NCBI GenBank assembly: GCA_964036295.1
Contig: OZ038469.1
Coordinates: 14,627,591-14,691,590 of the forward strand
DNA length: 64,000 bases
Source: Plumapathes pennacea
Taxonomy: Eukaryota > Cnidaria > Anthozoa > Antipatharia > Myriopathidae
Reading direction: 5' to 3'
The translations under genes and the position numbers were made by a program. The notes beneath the pieces are model-generated. The model worked only from the letters and a program-made list of their open reading frames with translations. It was not told where the DNA came from and searched no databases. This document shows positions 1 through 13,800 of this stretch, one piece after another. The stretch's first letter is position 1. Every line of letters begins with the position of its first letter.

Positions 1-3000
1 ACGCATTGTACATTTGACTTTATACTAATCTTCGCATAATTCATCGAGCCATTCGCTTAACTTAATTAGCCTCGACGGGATTAAGCGTCTGTTAAGGTTA
101 TTATTTCATATGCAAGAAGGCGCCAACGTTTGATCTCTGAGAATAAAACTGATTACGGTTACTTCCCGTTCACAAAATAGCAAACTAAAGTCAACAATCT
201 CATTATACGACATACATTCGAGAAAAACCGGGCGACGTGGGAACTAAAACGTAGCTAAAAACCCATTTTAGACCGCATTAAGATATAACAAGGCTAGTTT
301 AGTCTTCCACTAAGCATTTGTGCTGTTAACAATGATTCGAAATCTAGCTTTATTTCATAGCAACCAAAGATTGCGTACTCATGCAAACTTACCACTATCC
401 GTCAAACGTCGTCCTTGTACTATCGTTTACCCACGCGGCGACAGAGTTACCCAAAGAACGGTCCCCTGTTTATACTCATCACTGTATGCTCATTGATTTA
501 CAAAAGGTTTTCGTACTTGACAACGATAGCTTACACTACAGTCGACTTTCTTCTCTATTGTCGCAGGATCAACTGGTTGTCCCCGGCAATTGAACAGCCC
601 TAATGTTCGTCTGTCAACTTCCAATCCCAGTTTGTCAACAAGCGCAACAAGTAATTTTGAAACAAATCTCAGGTTGTTTGTTCAGTTCTCAATTGGTATA
701 TGTATTGCAGGGCTGCGTGGTTGCCTAAATTAAAAGAAAACCTGACGCTAAAGTAAATTTTTGTGCAACAAACGTTTTCAGTCACGGTTTCAGTTGTTAT
801 CCGAGACTTTTACAGGTGCAAAGGCCAGCTACTTTCTTAAGTTATGCGTTTTCTTGTGTAAAGATCAAGCAACTCATAACAGATCTATTGCACAGCTGCG
901 ATATGAGTGTAACTTAATAGCTGAGCTTTGTGTATTAATGCAAACAAACTTGTGATACATAAATAACACGTTAATTCTTTCCGACTCTCTGCCTTTACAA
1001 AGTTATGATCATTTGCCAGATGTGATTTATCGTCAAATTGATTACTGGAAAAGCAAAGGCAATTACGGGCAATAAAATAAGGAAGCAAAGACCAGTGGCA
1101 ACCGCCCAGGCTTATTGCTCTTACAGAATTGTGTGAAGAGTGCAAATAAAATGTGCGCGCGCCATGTTTTGATGCTGTCAATCTATTGAGCGATGTTTTA
1201 CAATTGGGACATGGCCCCTGTACTTCCAATAAACATTTAGAAAAAGAACTTACAGAAATTGAAAAGAAAAAGCCTTGGTTGGTTGCGTTTGTACTTCGTG
1301 AGCAGTTGAGTCAACACAGATATCATTCGAGTTTAGAAAGCTGTTTTTCCTTTTTAAAAACTATTGCGAACATCGTGAAATGTAACTAAGATTTAAAATT
1401 ATGAATAAAGACCATTATGCTTGCGTTGACAGGCCAAAGTGTCGCAAAGAATATTCCAGAAGGCAACCAAAAATGAAAACCAACAAAAAACACGAAACAA
1501 AATGGTAATCAAGTTATAAGATGACAGAACAAAACCATTTCACATCTCAGGATTTTCGTCAGAACCACAATACCACGAAGCGCCGCTTGACATTTAAGTG
1601 TTGTCACTTTCGGGAAATTTGCAAACAAGTTAAAAGCCCAGAAAATTGGAAACGAATTATATTTGCATACCAGTATGTCAGGTCCTTTTCCTTAAGTAAA
1701 CTGATTCAATTCCCGCCGTAATATGTCAATCTACAATGGGACTGTAAATTTAGATTTCACGCCACGTTTTTCGCAAATTCACCTTTCCTTCCAGGATGGA
1801 GGTTTTGAGATGTTCGCCGCTTTGTTAAAATAATGTTAATGAAAAAGTTTATGATGATCACTCATGTACCTCACCAAACGAAATCTGACTATAATTAAAC
1901 TTGAACTTGATTAAACGAAATTATTCCTCGCTGCGTTTATAAATGATGACATTGGGAAGGAAAAACAAGCGAACAAACAAAGCTATACGACTCGTTAAAA
2001 AGTATTTTATCGCACCACAGGAAGCGATGCGCGCTCAAACAAATTCCTGCTTCAAGTACGTCATACTAATCGTCAGCTAAATTTAGACTAGCTTTTCAGA
2101 CAAGCTTCTATTTTGTGGGCCTGTCTAAAAACCAAGTCCAGCGTTTCAAGCGTAATTCTTAATGCATGGGAAGTAGGTAGTGGAGAGAACGTGACACTGG
2201 ACTCCAACCCTAGTTTTCCCGACCTTCGGAATCAGTACCTAAGTTACAAACGATACAATCAATAATTTATAGAGAGGATTTACCCAATTCAAATAAACTT
2301 ACACATTGGTCGCGCGCATAGCAAGTGCATAAAGGACCCCCCCCCCCCCAAAAAAAAAGCCCCCAAAACGCAGTAAACGTGTTAAAATATTTAACGTTTA
2401 CAGAGACGGGTTTTCTCTTGTATCTCCTGTAAAATAAACGTGAATCACGCAAGCTGATGGCGTTTTCGTCCGCGACTACATAGGACATTTAAATCGTAGG
2501 ACCTCTTCTTCTTGTTCGACCAGGAGGTTCGGTAAGGCTACTTATTCAGTCAATGGGATGCTCTATTCAGAGCATCCTTCTATGGTATGGAAATATTAAT
2601 GATCAACTTCAATTTTCCCCTTCAGTTTCTCACCAGAAATATATCATACAGGAGCTTGGCCTTTGATAGAGTACTCAAATGAAAGCTGATTAAAGTATTA
2701 ATTCTTACTACATCACTCATGCATTTTCTTCTTACAAGGTTGGGAGTATCTGTATTTTGAGCTTCGAAGTGAAAGGGTTATAAACCACATACAGAGTGTG
2801 GATTGTTTTACTTATCATAATCCCAGCCTAAATCTCCTAACCTTGTGCAAAATATTTTCACAACAGAACAGATCAACCACCTGAAACAGCTCCACTGCCA
2901 ATTTCTCAATACCGCACTTATCATAGTTGCTTATAAAAGAAAAAGAGAACGGCAGGCGTGATTTTCCAGTTTATTATCCTGTTTATTATTTTGGTGCCAT

Positions 3001-3140
3001 CTTGTGAAGTGAAGCAATGATCTTTTAATCAATATCATTTGCAACAATGCTGAGGTTACTCTACATATTACAGATATATACGTGCAGAAATATGTCTTAG
3101 TTATTAACCGAGTGTAGCAAACGGGGTCATTGAGATATTT
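1..3140. other. No gene recognised
   Basis: Only short open frames without domain signal or convincing splice sites are visible on either strand. A C-run followed by an A-run lies at about 2338-2358. The block is AT-rich and looks intergenic. Regulatory sequence or the 3' UTR of the lectin gene that ends at 3441 on the minus strand could extend into it. Confidence 0.5.
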
Positions 3141-3149
3141 ATAAGGTTG

Positions 3150-3350
3150 AAAGCTTTCATTTGAGTGGTTACACCTTTAGGTTTCATTTAACAGTTCAGG
3201 AGTTGGAAGTGAACACTGTCATTAGAATGTACCCATTGAGAACTTTCATTTGAGTGGTTACACCTTTCGGGGATTCGTCCAACAGTTCAGCAGTTGGAAG
3301 TGAACACTGTCATTAGAATGTACTCATCGAGAACTTTCATTTGAGTGATC
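3150..3350. repeat. Tandem repeat, about 100-bp unit
   Basis: Two consecutive diverged units share the phrases 'ctttcatttgagtggtta', 'cagttcaggagttggaag' and 'tgaacactgtcattagaatg'. The same unit recurs at about 6490-6790 and 11735-11860, so it is a dispersed, locally tandem family. Confidence 0.75.
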
Positions 3351-3440
3351 GCACAGGAGTTGGACGTTTTCTAGGTTGGATCAAAACTGCCTCTGAATAT
3401 GTTGTTGTGCAAGATTGCCAGTCTACATTGTTTGATACCC

Positions 3441-6400
3441 TTACTGTACAAAAATGTACCCCATCTGAGGGTGGCATGAATGACTCCGAGTTCCTATTCC
3501 GATACAAGTGTCACACGTGTTACAATCATTCTCGTTGTTTGCAAAAATGCCGATTCTAGCCCTACGTCTATCACGGTTTGTTTTGGTATTGAAACCTTCC
3601 TGATTACAGTTCGGCTGCAATACGTTTCTTCTAAGAAGTGACTGCCACACTTTGCGCCCAAGAGATGTTTCTCGAAATTGGCCGTCCGCAATAAGCGAAT
3701 GTAGTGACGTGGCTCGTTCCTTAATTGAAATGAAATTCATGGTGTTTCCATCCTTCATCCCCAAGCAGATCTTTGTAAACGCTGTGGCCCAGTAGGTCGG
3801 CAATTTGGTTTCGTTAGAGTCCAGACCGGTGGTTCCCCCGAGAAGGTCATAGGAAGCTTTGTTACTCCAGTAATTAGAATTGTATTCAAAGGTCGACTGG
3901 GAAAAAAGTGGCAGGGTGAGAAATTTTAGCCAGCAATACCTGATACAGCAAAAATAGCCGAACCCGTGGTAGCCGCTAATTTAAGTACCAATATCCAACA
4001 GCGACAAACTATGTTTTTATTTTTTCCCAAGATATTGAAAGACTGGAGAAGTCTTTCCGATGAAATAATTGTCCCACTCGCTCAACATTTTGTTCTTTTT
4101 TTAGATTTTTGTCACCTTGCTTAGACGTAACATTTTATATTTAGTTTTATATTTCAAAATATTTTAATAGTTTATAGCTGGTGTTAAACCTGTAGGATTT
4201 TTCCACACTCAACAAATCTAGGTGTGTATTTAAATATACAGCAACATTCGGATACTTGACTAGAACTTAAATAGTTTGATTATATAACTTCATTGAGTCC
4301 AAATCGGTAGTGGCAAGGAGAGGCTTTTTACGAACTTCCATGTGATAATCGAACACCAAAATTATCATCGTAAAATCAACGTCTTGTGAGGGCTTACCTC
4401 TGAGCCACTGATCTTCATGACCAGCGTCCATCCGCCTTCTCCACATCCGGGAATGTCAGTCATGTGACAGAAAACGCGGAGTTTGTCTGCACCTACCTGC
4501 AGCCAGTACGCTTTGTCTACTGGATTTCTGTGAAGATCAGCAACGACAACTTTGTCAGCCATTAATCGAGAAAATATATGATAATTCAAAACCATTCTTG
4601 CTCAATAACCATACTTTGTGGGAAGGTTGTCAGTATTTTCGGAGTACGTTTTGTGATTTGCAAGTTTATCAGCCTACGTGTATACGTCGGTGTATGATGG
4701 GTCCATATAGCAGTATCAAAACACAATAGAAAGATAAAAACAGTGGTTCTTACTCGATTCTTTTGTATATATCTGCACAGCTGGAATAAAGGGTGACTTT
4801 TTCTATGAAGAAAAGCAAAATGGCATGTTAGTATAACATTTCAGCCTTTGGTGTTGAAGCCTAGTTTCCATAACTAGCTTGGCTATTGTAAACCATATAT
4901 TCATTTGATCCTTTCTCTCCCGTAAGAAACGAAAAAAAAAAAAAAAAAAAAAAAAAAAACTATAAAGAGCTAAAAAGCTTGCTCACCCCGCGCGGAAATA
5001 CGTTCTTGGCGTAACTTCCGCAGGTGAGCGGTCATCTCTATAAACTTCTTCTAATTCGAGGTATAAATGCACATAGTGTGCAATCCTCGTTTTTGCTGTG
5101 CACAACTTATGTTATAAAAACATGCATTAAAATAACTTATAGTTGAGTATAGAGTCCTAGTATTAATTTTCTTGAGGTGTTACGAACGTAACAATGAGCT
5201 ACAAAAACTGCACTTGAATGCGCGCGGGGGATCGTGGAAAGGAAAAGGATAGAAGCTCCGGCTCCTTCCCTCTTCCCGCCGTTCCCCGCGCGCCCTCTTT
5301 CTTCTTTTTCTACCCTGCCCACTCCCCAAGGAAGCCTTTGTCTCACCTGATTTTTCGCAGATGTAGAATAATGGCCTATCACAGCGGAAATCATTCCATC
5401 CTGTAGCCTCATGCAGCTGAGCGCAACTCTCCGACGCATCTCCATCTTTGAAACCGTTCGGCTCACCCGGGCGCCAGTTTGTGTAGCTTGGCCTGAGACC
5501 GTTCACCCAAAGCCAGGTTGACAAATTATTTGGGTCTCTGTGCAATCCAATCCATGCACGCTTCCTTATAATTTGATAAACAGCATGGCTTTTATTCGCG
5601 GAATCTATTATAGCCAAGTCAGCACCTCGAGCTCTACAGGCCGCTCGGGCACTCCCCCAAACAGCTCCATGGGAAGAGACTTTGTAGCACGATTCTTCGA
5701 ATTGTGACCAGTCATCGGGACACTTTGTAAATACTGTGAATGGAAATTGGAAAGAAGACCAGTAAAGTAATGATGGTTGGCGCAGAGAAGTTCGCTTGCT
5801 TCCCATCATGTCAAACCTTTGTACTGACCTACATGAAGGATACCGCAGGACGGTTGCATCGCGGGCACAAGAAAAACGAGGCTTGCACACGATGTGAAAT
5901 TATGAGAAGTTAGATAGTCATGGCGACGAACGCTGACCAACGGAAATGACGTCAAGAACGTATTTCCGCGGTGTCCGACACTTGTTAGCTTGCTTGATTT
6001 AATGTTAAATCGCAGGGACAGATTTGATGACTCACCATCACTGGATGAAAAGCGTTTTTTTTTTGTTTTTCTAATGTTCAATTGCAATACGAAACAGTGG
6101 AAGCATCTCAACAGTGACGTAAACATTTTGAAATTCCTGGCAATTCCCCAAAAGATGATCCAAACTGTTTCTTTTTCTTACCTTGCTTCTGACAGAGTTT
6201 GCCTTCAAACCCGGAAGCGCAAACACAAGTAAACGTCAAGTCCGCTAGTGTGATGCACGATCCTCCATTTCTACAAGGGCTTTTGGAACACGGTGACTAT
6301 TGAAAGGAAAAGTACATTCTCTCATAAGACTCGCGTAACATTTAATTTGCAAAAAAAAAAAAAAAAAGAAAAAAAGAAAGAAAGAAAGAAAGAAAGGAAA

Positions 6401-8461
6401 ATCCAGCAAAATATTTTTGACGATTTTGGCGATGAAGGCTATCACAACTTTTAATGCCAACTTTCTCTGCTGAAAAATCATAAACTTTGCTCAACAACAA
6501 CGTGAACACTGTTATTTGGATGTAGCCGCTGAGAGTTTTCATTTGAGTGGTCACACCTTTAGTTTTCATTTGACAGTTCCAGATATGGACGTGAACACTG
6601 CTATTAGACTGTATGTACTCTTTAAGCTTTGATTCATTTGAGTTGTCCCAATTTAGATTTTATTTGATAGTTCAGGATATGGAACTGGAACTCTGCTAAT
6701 AGAATGTATATACTCACTGAGAGTTTTCATTTGAGTGGCCACGCCTATAGATTTACTTTGACAATTCAGAATTTGTAAGTTGAAACTGAGTCAAATTTGG
6801 TTTTAGCAGTGAAATCGGTGATTCTATTAATTCTAATGAAGTAACAAAAACGTATTGATGGTGAATACATATTCTGCAAGTCTTTACTATTCGAAAGACA
6901 AGAAAGAAGCTGTCAGTTTCCCAAAATAAACTCAACCCGTTTTTTAATTTAAGTTCCTAATCCACGCAATGTAATTTTTCCCAATAAATATATAACAAAA
7001 AATACAATATTAGCAGATGTCCCCTCGCCTGGAAATATCATGCATATTTAATTAGTTAGTTGCTTTCCTTCCGGAAATGTTTGTCCTGTTTTTATAACTG
7101 TTTCCAGAAACAAGATTTCGAATTTTTCGATTTGTGTCATTGCATGTCACATGTTCGAACATAGCATAAATACTGCACGTAACAAAAAAACGTTTTTATA
7201 CTCCATTACTTTTTACCCGTTTTCTCGTGTTTATCCTAGCACGTCGGAGGATATAAGGTATATTGAATTACTTGGTATGACTGAAATGAATGGCAAGCGA
7301 AATATCGAATCACGTTATTCTAATTTTTGCAATCAATCTTCATATGAAAGGCTTTGCCCCCGGAACACAAACTGAAACAGAGGAAAGGATAAAAGCTGAC
7401 GTTGATTGAAATTTAAAGTGAACTTAAATTTATGAAATATTTACAATAGAACAATTCCAAGTTGGCATAATAGAAAAGTAGTGTCGGCAAAAGCAGGTGA
7501 AATTAAAATCGTACTCTGCGAATCGTCTGCTTGTTTACACTTTTCATTAAATATTATTTTGCCTTCTAAGAAATTAATTTATATTTGATTCACATTTAAC
7601 TTTCCCTAATACTAGGCCCATCTGCTTCCTCGCATACATCAACATATTTCGTGTAAGATCCCCAATAAAAATTATCATTTGGCAGAAGATTCTTAAGTGT
7701 TTCTCAGAAATAACTTTGCTTCATGTGTAACTTATGCATACAGGCACCGAGCCTTTCGATATCAGTTCTAAAGTTAGCGTGGCTACCCACGCGCTCTGTT
7801 TGACTTCACTTTACAGCAATTGTTATTTTCCGGAGAAAGCTTGAAGTTATCACAACCGCAAATGAAACTCGCTAGCAGGTGACCCATTTTAAGCCTGCTA
7901 CTTCGTATTTCTAGAAAGTCCTTCATGCTTGAAACAGACTGGATATAAACTGAATTGATGATGATTTTAAACATGGAATAGTAACACCTTGAATTAAACC
8001 GTGTTTGCATACTGAGGTTTTTCTGTATATATGACGGAGCGTTGAACCGTTTTTACATGCGAGAAAACTTTAGACTAAAAAGCAGCGGTCAAAAATCAAC
8101 TTACCACAACACCAAAATGATGAAACTGAGGGTCGTGTCGAAGACTGTTGGAATTGTTGTATTTCGAGAAGGATAAACTCTCGCAGATATGTTTACCATG
8201 TTGACCCATGATTTCTTTAAAGTTGTATGACACACACCAAGGTAGTCTAACACAGGCCATTCCGCACTCCATGATCGAGTCCTCAAACGTGGTGCTGTTT
8301 CTCCCAGACGGACCCGAAAGCCGTCGCGACTCGTGTTTTTCAAAATAGGCAAAGTCAACGCCCGAGTGCTCGCTGCGGGACAGTGGTTTGGTGATTTCGG
8401 GAACAGCAGAGAGGCAGAAATGTGTTACTTGTAACAAACAAATTACAGAGTACCCGATCAT
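3441..8461 (-). CDS. Chimeric secreted lectin: PAN, EGF, C-type lectin, fibrinogen-like
   Basis: Six exons join in phase on the minus strand: 8461-8105, 6296-6182, 5733-5347, 4802-4754, 4527-4398, 3896-3441. They give 1494 nt, 497 aa, all with GT..AG borders. Residues 1-19 look like a signal peptide. Residues 30-119 resemble a PAN/apple domain with paired cysteines (ECGMAC, WCVSY, HICES). Residues 120-157 are an EGF domain (CRNGGSC, CVCASGFEGKLC). Residues 158-286 are a complete C-type lectin domain with a mannose-type EPN motif and WND. The rest is a fibrinogen-related domain of the type seen in cnidarian lectins (AYWLQVG, CHMTD, GGWTLVMKI, ENDC), ending in GYIFVQ. The fibrinogen part looks shortened near its end, between CIGIG and GYIFVQ. 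Likely role is extracellular glycan recognition, by family inference. The start is the first Met, which begins the signal peptide. Large introns hold repeats. Confidence 0.85.
4985..5975. repeat. Inverted repeats flanking the C-type lectin exon
   Basis: About 45 bp at 4985-5031 is repeated in inverted orientation at about 5930-5975. The shared core is CGGAAATACGTTCTTG followed by a diverged CGT..TTCCG tail. The 387-bp CTLD exon lies between the arms. Sequence inside the left arm (5140-5217) resembles 14670-14780, and sequence beside the right arm resembles 15069-15120, so the arms belong to a dispersed repeat. Confidence 0.6.
6490..6790. repeat. Tandem repeat, same family as 3150-3350
   Basis: About three diverged units of roughly 105 bp ('gagttttcatttgagtgg', 'tttgacagttc', 'gaacactg') sit in the PAN-EGF intron of the chimeric lectin. 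A short (GAAA)n run lies just beside it at 6376-6398. Confidence 0.7.
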
Positions 8462-8571
8462 ATTGGCACGTTTTACGCTCGGTCAACCCAACGAACAAGG
8501 CACGTTCTTTTTTTCAACTGCTTCTTTGAGAATAGCAAGGGTGCTAAGCAACGTAAAAATAAACTTACGGA

Positions 8572-8996
8572 ACACCCCCCCCCCGGGGGGGGGGGGGTAC
8601 TCAATAGGAATTTGGGTAGGGGTGTTCCGCTGACTCTATAAAACCCTGACCCTATTCAAGACACAAAAATGGAATTTTGATGCCCAGTCTAAGACAAAGT
8701 GCTCTATTTGATACCCTGTTCAAGACTAAGTTTAGATAAGTTAGCCTGCGTTGCACGCGTTTCCACTGGAACATATGAAGAAATCACGCGAAAATGACGA
8801 GAGCAAAAATGTGGTTGAGGGGGGAGGGGAAGAGGAGAAAATCTTCAGAAAATAACCCTGTTTAAGACACGAAAATGTAAAATTTGATACCCTGTTTAAG
8901 ACAGAAGACCCTGAAAATGATACCCTATCGGGCGGAACATCCCTGTATAGGAAATATATGGGAGTACCCCCCCCCCCCCCCCCCGGGGGCGGAACA
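8572..8996. mobile_element. Non-autonomous element with poly-G/poly-C ends
   Basis: A C-run and G-run junction at 8574-8597 starts the unit and a C-run at 8969-8984 closes it. Just inside, GGGGGTACTC at the left is matched inverted by GAGTACCCCC at the right, and GTTCCGC is matched by GCGGAAC. The interior repeats the phrases 'ataccctgttcaagac' and 'accctgtttaagaca'. Partial or related copies occur throughout the window. No coding capacity is evident. Confidence 0.65.
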
Positions 8997-9459
8997 CGTA
9001 GGTGGGAAACATCTGCGCAATTCGTAATGGCTAAGCGCGCGTTGACCAATGGGAATTGTGACGTCAAATCGTGAGTCCAGCGGTGACATGCGGTTATCTG
9101 TATTATCTACATGTAAGAAACATCGAAAGGCACCGTCATGAACCCAACTGGCAGCCATGGAGTAGTGATTGTACACTCTGGGTCACGAAGAGACCCTGTT
9201 TTAGTGTCATTATAACTGATGCCGAGTTAGTATAAACAATTTAGAACCGCAACCTAAATCGAGGGACATAGGTGGTACGAACGGCGGAATATGGCGCGGC
9301 GTGCATCGAAAAGGAATCACGATCAACCACTGAATAAAATACGTACATTTGTGAAGACAGGTCGGTCAGAGACAGCAAAATGAAATTACCAGTTACTGGA
9401 TTGCGATTACATTCACCGTATCACTTACTGTAGCGATGGCACGAACACAAAGAAACAAA

Positions 9460-9620
9460 GGAATTTGGGTAGGGGTGTTCCGCCGACTCTATAAAACCCT
9501 GACCCTATTCAAGACACAAAAATGGAAATTTTGCTACCCTGTCTAAGACAAAGTGCTCTAATTGGATACCCTGTTCAAGACTGGACCAAAAAAATTACCC
9601 TATTCAAGACAACGTAAACA
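9460..9620. repeat. Partial copy of the poly-G-ended element (left part)
   Basis: The phrases 'gaatttgggtaggggtgttc' and 'tataaaaccctgaccc' repeat the left half of the 8572-8996 unit. No right end is present. Confidence 0.6.
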
Positions 9621-10020
9621 ATCTATTATATGTAATCATTTTTTTTTATTGAGGCAAAAAAAAGCTGTCTGCCAGCATCAAGCACAAAACTCCTGTAACA
9701 AATACGCAGTTTAGGTAAACACATTGTGTAAGGCACATTGCGGGTTTTTGGACTGTATTCTCTTCTAATTGACCGCTCAGCTCTTCACATTATATCTTTG
9801 GTAATACTTTAAAGCTGCTTTAGATAAAAATTAAAAAGAAAAACACAGTGCGTGGCGTGGTTTGTTTCTCATGACACAACGGAAGTTGATTGATTTTCTT
9901 GTAATTGATCAGGACGCACTATTGTTTTTTTCACATTCTATCTTTGGCCAAGTCAACAAAAGTCCGTTCACCGGAAATTGTTTGCGGTTAGTCTTTTTTA
10001 ATTATACTCCAGTCAGCTTG

Positions 10021-10245
10021 CGTTGCACGCGTTACCACTGGAGCATACGAAGAAATAGCGCGAAAAAATGGCGAGCGCAAAAAAATGTGGTTGAGGGGGG
10101 AGGGGAAGAGGAGAGGATCTTGAGAAAATAACACGAAAATGTAAAATTTGATACCCTGTTTAAGACAGAAGACCCTGAAAATGATACCCTTTCGGGCGGA
10201 ACGTACCTATATAGGAAATATATGGGAGTACCCCCCCAGGGATGC
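10021..10245. repeat. Partial copy of the poly-G-ended element (right part)
   Basis: Carries 'cgttgcacgcgttaccactg', 'atgtggttgaggggggaggg' and 'gaccctgaaaatgatac', and ends in GGGAGTACCCCCCC. It matches the right half of 8572-8996, so this and the 9460 copy may be one element split by about 400 bp of unrelated sequence. Confidence 0.6.
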
Positions 10246-10843
10246 CGGACCAAGAAGAAATAATCACTGCTTTGATTGCGAGTTTAATCTTCATCTTCGC
10301 AAATTACCGGATGCTGCGAATAAGAAATTTTCTCTTGATGCAGTACATGCGAGTTCTTGGCTGCAATTAAAATTTGGTTTTATAAACACCGATAAACCAT
10401 GCTCCTGAGCGTCGTTTACACCGCTGTTAAAACTCTTTGAATTCACCGCGTAACCAAGGAGACAAACACCAACAGCAGGAGCAAAACTTTTGCGGTTCCA
10501 CTCATAACAGTGACATTTGCTGTTTACAATGGTGTTACACTGGTGTTAAGGCTCCAGTGGAACCGTAACCAACCTAATTTAATCTGGTTTATTGTGACAC
10601 TTTGAGTCTTTGGTAGATTTTCATACCGGCAATTATCATTAAGACCTTTGACACTGCTACTTAAATTGTTTATGCATCCAAGGAATGAGCTGGCTGGCAG
10701 ATGCCTCTAGTTCCTCCTTGAGATATCAGTTGGTGACTGCAGCGACGGCAGCGCGGGAACGAATTGCCAGCAGCAAAGCAACTTTCCATTGCAACTTAAT
10801 TCTAAACAGCAGACTGAGCGTTTAGAGAACCATCTGCTCACAA

Positions 10844-13800
10844 ATGGCGGCCATCAAAACATCTTCTACCTTCATTTTATGTTTCCTTTCTGCACAGTAA
10901 GTACTTAATCTATTTTAGTCAGTTCATGGAAAATTCGCAGTTCTTTTGGCATCTAATTATCGATATGAAAATGCCCTCTCAGTCGTTTTTTTCGAGGGGG
11001 GAGAGAGGGGGGGGGGGGGGGGGGTGGTATTCCTGTGCATACAGCTTAAATCCGGATAAACGACATTCACATTGGATTCTTTCTTTTTTTTCTTTCAGAT
11101 ATTTAGCTTCCGCCGAAAACGACAGTGCATTTCTGAGTGAGGTACTTGCATTAAAAATAGTGCTATGTTTAACTGAGAGACCATTGTAACTGTCGTATTT
11201 GATGATTTGGTGTTCGTACAGTGACGTGACAAACATTACTAATACTACAACCAGTTCTCTTCTTGAGCATCGGCACGCTAGTGAAAGGTGAGAGCATAAA
11301 CGAAAGAAGTGTATATGCTACAGAGTAACCTAATGATCGGTGGAGAACTACCGTGAACTAGAACCTTTGTTTGACATACTCATCCTGTATAACTGATGAG
11401 ATATCTTTGTATGGAGCAGCCTTACGGCTGTAGTTAAAGTGTCCAGGATTCCCAGTATGACGTATATACACATCTGACTTAGTTAACTTTAACTAGAGGG
11501 GCGTAGCCCGGGGGGGGGGGGGGGGGTACTCCCATATATTTCCTATATATGGATGTTCCGCCCAATAGGGTATCATTTTCAGGGTCTTCTGTTTTAAACA
11601 GGGTATCAAATTTTACATTTTCGGGGGGGGGGGGGGGGCGTAGGTTGTATTTCTTTTAGTCCCTTTGATGCCATGCTACTCTATCCAAGTTAAACTTAAA
11701 AATGCAAAAAAGTATAAACTCAGCTAAAAAAACTCCGTGAATACTGCTATTAGAATGTGCCCATTGAGAGAGCCTCCTTCATTTTGAGTGATCACACCTT
11801 TAGGTTTCATTTGACAGTTTGGGAGTTGGAAGTGAACACCACTACTCATCGAGAAAGTTTGTTGTCTCCTCGTCACTTGTCAAGAAGTCTATAAGTTCGA
11901 GTTTTCATTGTCACTCTTTAATCCGTAAGTGATGGACAACAACATCCGCACAAGAACTCACAGTATTATATGACACTTTCAACTCCGGCGTTTTCCTGTA
12001 TCTATCAACATATTTTATGTTGCCTGCCCACGGAGGTATACGCGGTCTCCGCAATGCTGACGCATTTTTCACGCAAGATTCTGGTATCTGTCTGATACAG
12101 TATTAACCGCATACTTCCTTGCCTAAGACCCTGCATCGTCTGAGAGTTTCGTGTCCGTAGCCTGTTGTTGTCTGTCTAATGTGAAGGCACAGATTGATAA
12201 CTTATGGCATTCGTCCAACATCTTTCAACGGTTTTACATATAAGAATGATTTGATTTCACCTTTTTACCCAGAATGTTAAACTACAGTCAAACCGGACAT
12301 CCTTGGAAATTGAAAAAACGTCCGCTTAATACAGGCAGAGTTTACAGCCCGTTTACTGGGAAATTAGATTTTCGGGACGTTTGACAAATGTCCGCTACAG
12401 GGCCGCTTTATACATGTTCATCTGTATTAACGTGTCTCGACAAGAGAAGAGCAACTTCCTATTAACTCTGGAGAAATGCCGCGGGGGTGACAATATTCTA
12501 ATCGGCTATTAACGTCTGCTTTTTGAGGTGTCGTTCCCACAATAATGAAAATCCAATGGCTTTGATTACATCTAAAAATGTGTGGAAAAACAAAGACTGG
12601 TTTTTGTTCCTAACACTGCTCTAGAAACATAAAAAAAAAGTCAATAGCAAATGTGATGCACATCTTCTTTCCAAACAACTCGCATGGAAAAGGATTACTA
12701 TAATTACTTTATGCGATTTTCCACGAAGCCTGGACGATCGGCGAGGATTCCGGACACTGCGGAAATACGGCGTTAAATATGTGTCCTAACCCTAATAAAT
12801 CTGATGTCTTCTACGTGATATTTCTAGTTCAAAAGATGAAGAGTCGAGACTCGAAACGTCGGACAAATCAATCCTTTGTATACATTTCTCGTTTGCTGTT
12901 TATAATAATGATATAATTATCAAACTACGTTGTTCTTACGAGTACAAAACGTCTGTTTCACTTCAGATTGGCATGACTCTTGACACAGAAGAATTAGAGA
13001 GTGAAGGCATTGACGTGAGACATATCATGTCGATTAAAGGGACTGCCCCAGTCCGATTAGAAAAACTCTACTCTAGAAACAGCCTAAAGTTCGTCCGCAT
13101 CGCCAAGAGCTATGTCGACGGAAAGGGGCAACTTGAAGATAATGACGGTAAGTTTTAAACGATGTTATCAGCGAGGAATGTCATCCGGCTGTTCGCTGAT
13201 GTAATATCATATGCAACAAATAAAAAAAATCAATAATATTCACGAATTCACCGGCATAGCTCTGTGCGACAAATTACGGATTTTGCATTTAATCAAAGTC
13301 TCCAGGGGTTAAGGGTCTGATATCAATGTTTTCATGGTAACAAAACTATTTTGGGACAAATTAAAAAAAAAATCCATAACTCACTGCACAGAACTATGCA
13401 TGTCGACTGTGCACGACAATTTTCAGGTTAAATTGATGATATTTGTGGAGAAATACGCCAGTTTCCATTTAAGGGTCTGATATCCATGTTTCCATAGTAA
13501 CAGAACTATTTTGCAACAAATAAAACAATCCATAAATAAAACAAAACAAATATAACAGAACCTTGCACGTCAACTCTGTAAAACGATTTTCAGGTTAAAT
13601 ATTGATGATTGTATTTTTTGCAGAGAAATCCTTGTTAAGTGTAAATCATGTCATTGCACAATCCATTTTTTGTACTAGGGGCCTTGGTTTGAAACAAAGG
13701 CAACAGGTATCTCGGAAATGGCTTATTCCTAGTCACACCTCTTTTTATTTTCTTTGCAGCAAAATTAAATTTTGAATCTACTGGCTTCAGCAGTCAGATC

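Noticed and set aside
8572..8984. G/C homopolymers as possible quadruplex regulators
   Set aside because: They coincide with the ends of a dispersed element family and run lengths may be unreliable in the assembly.
11220..11286. Extra exon of the FGF-like gene with a Thr-rich frame between AG and GTGAGAG
   Set aside because: Its only open frame is out of phase with both the preceding and following exons, whereas exon 2 joins exon 3 at 12967 directly in phase 0.
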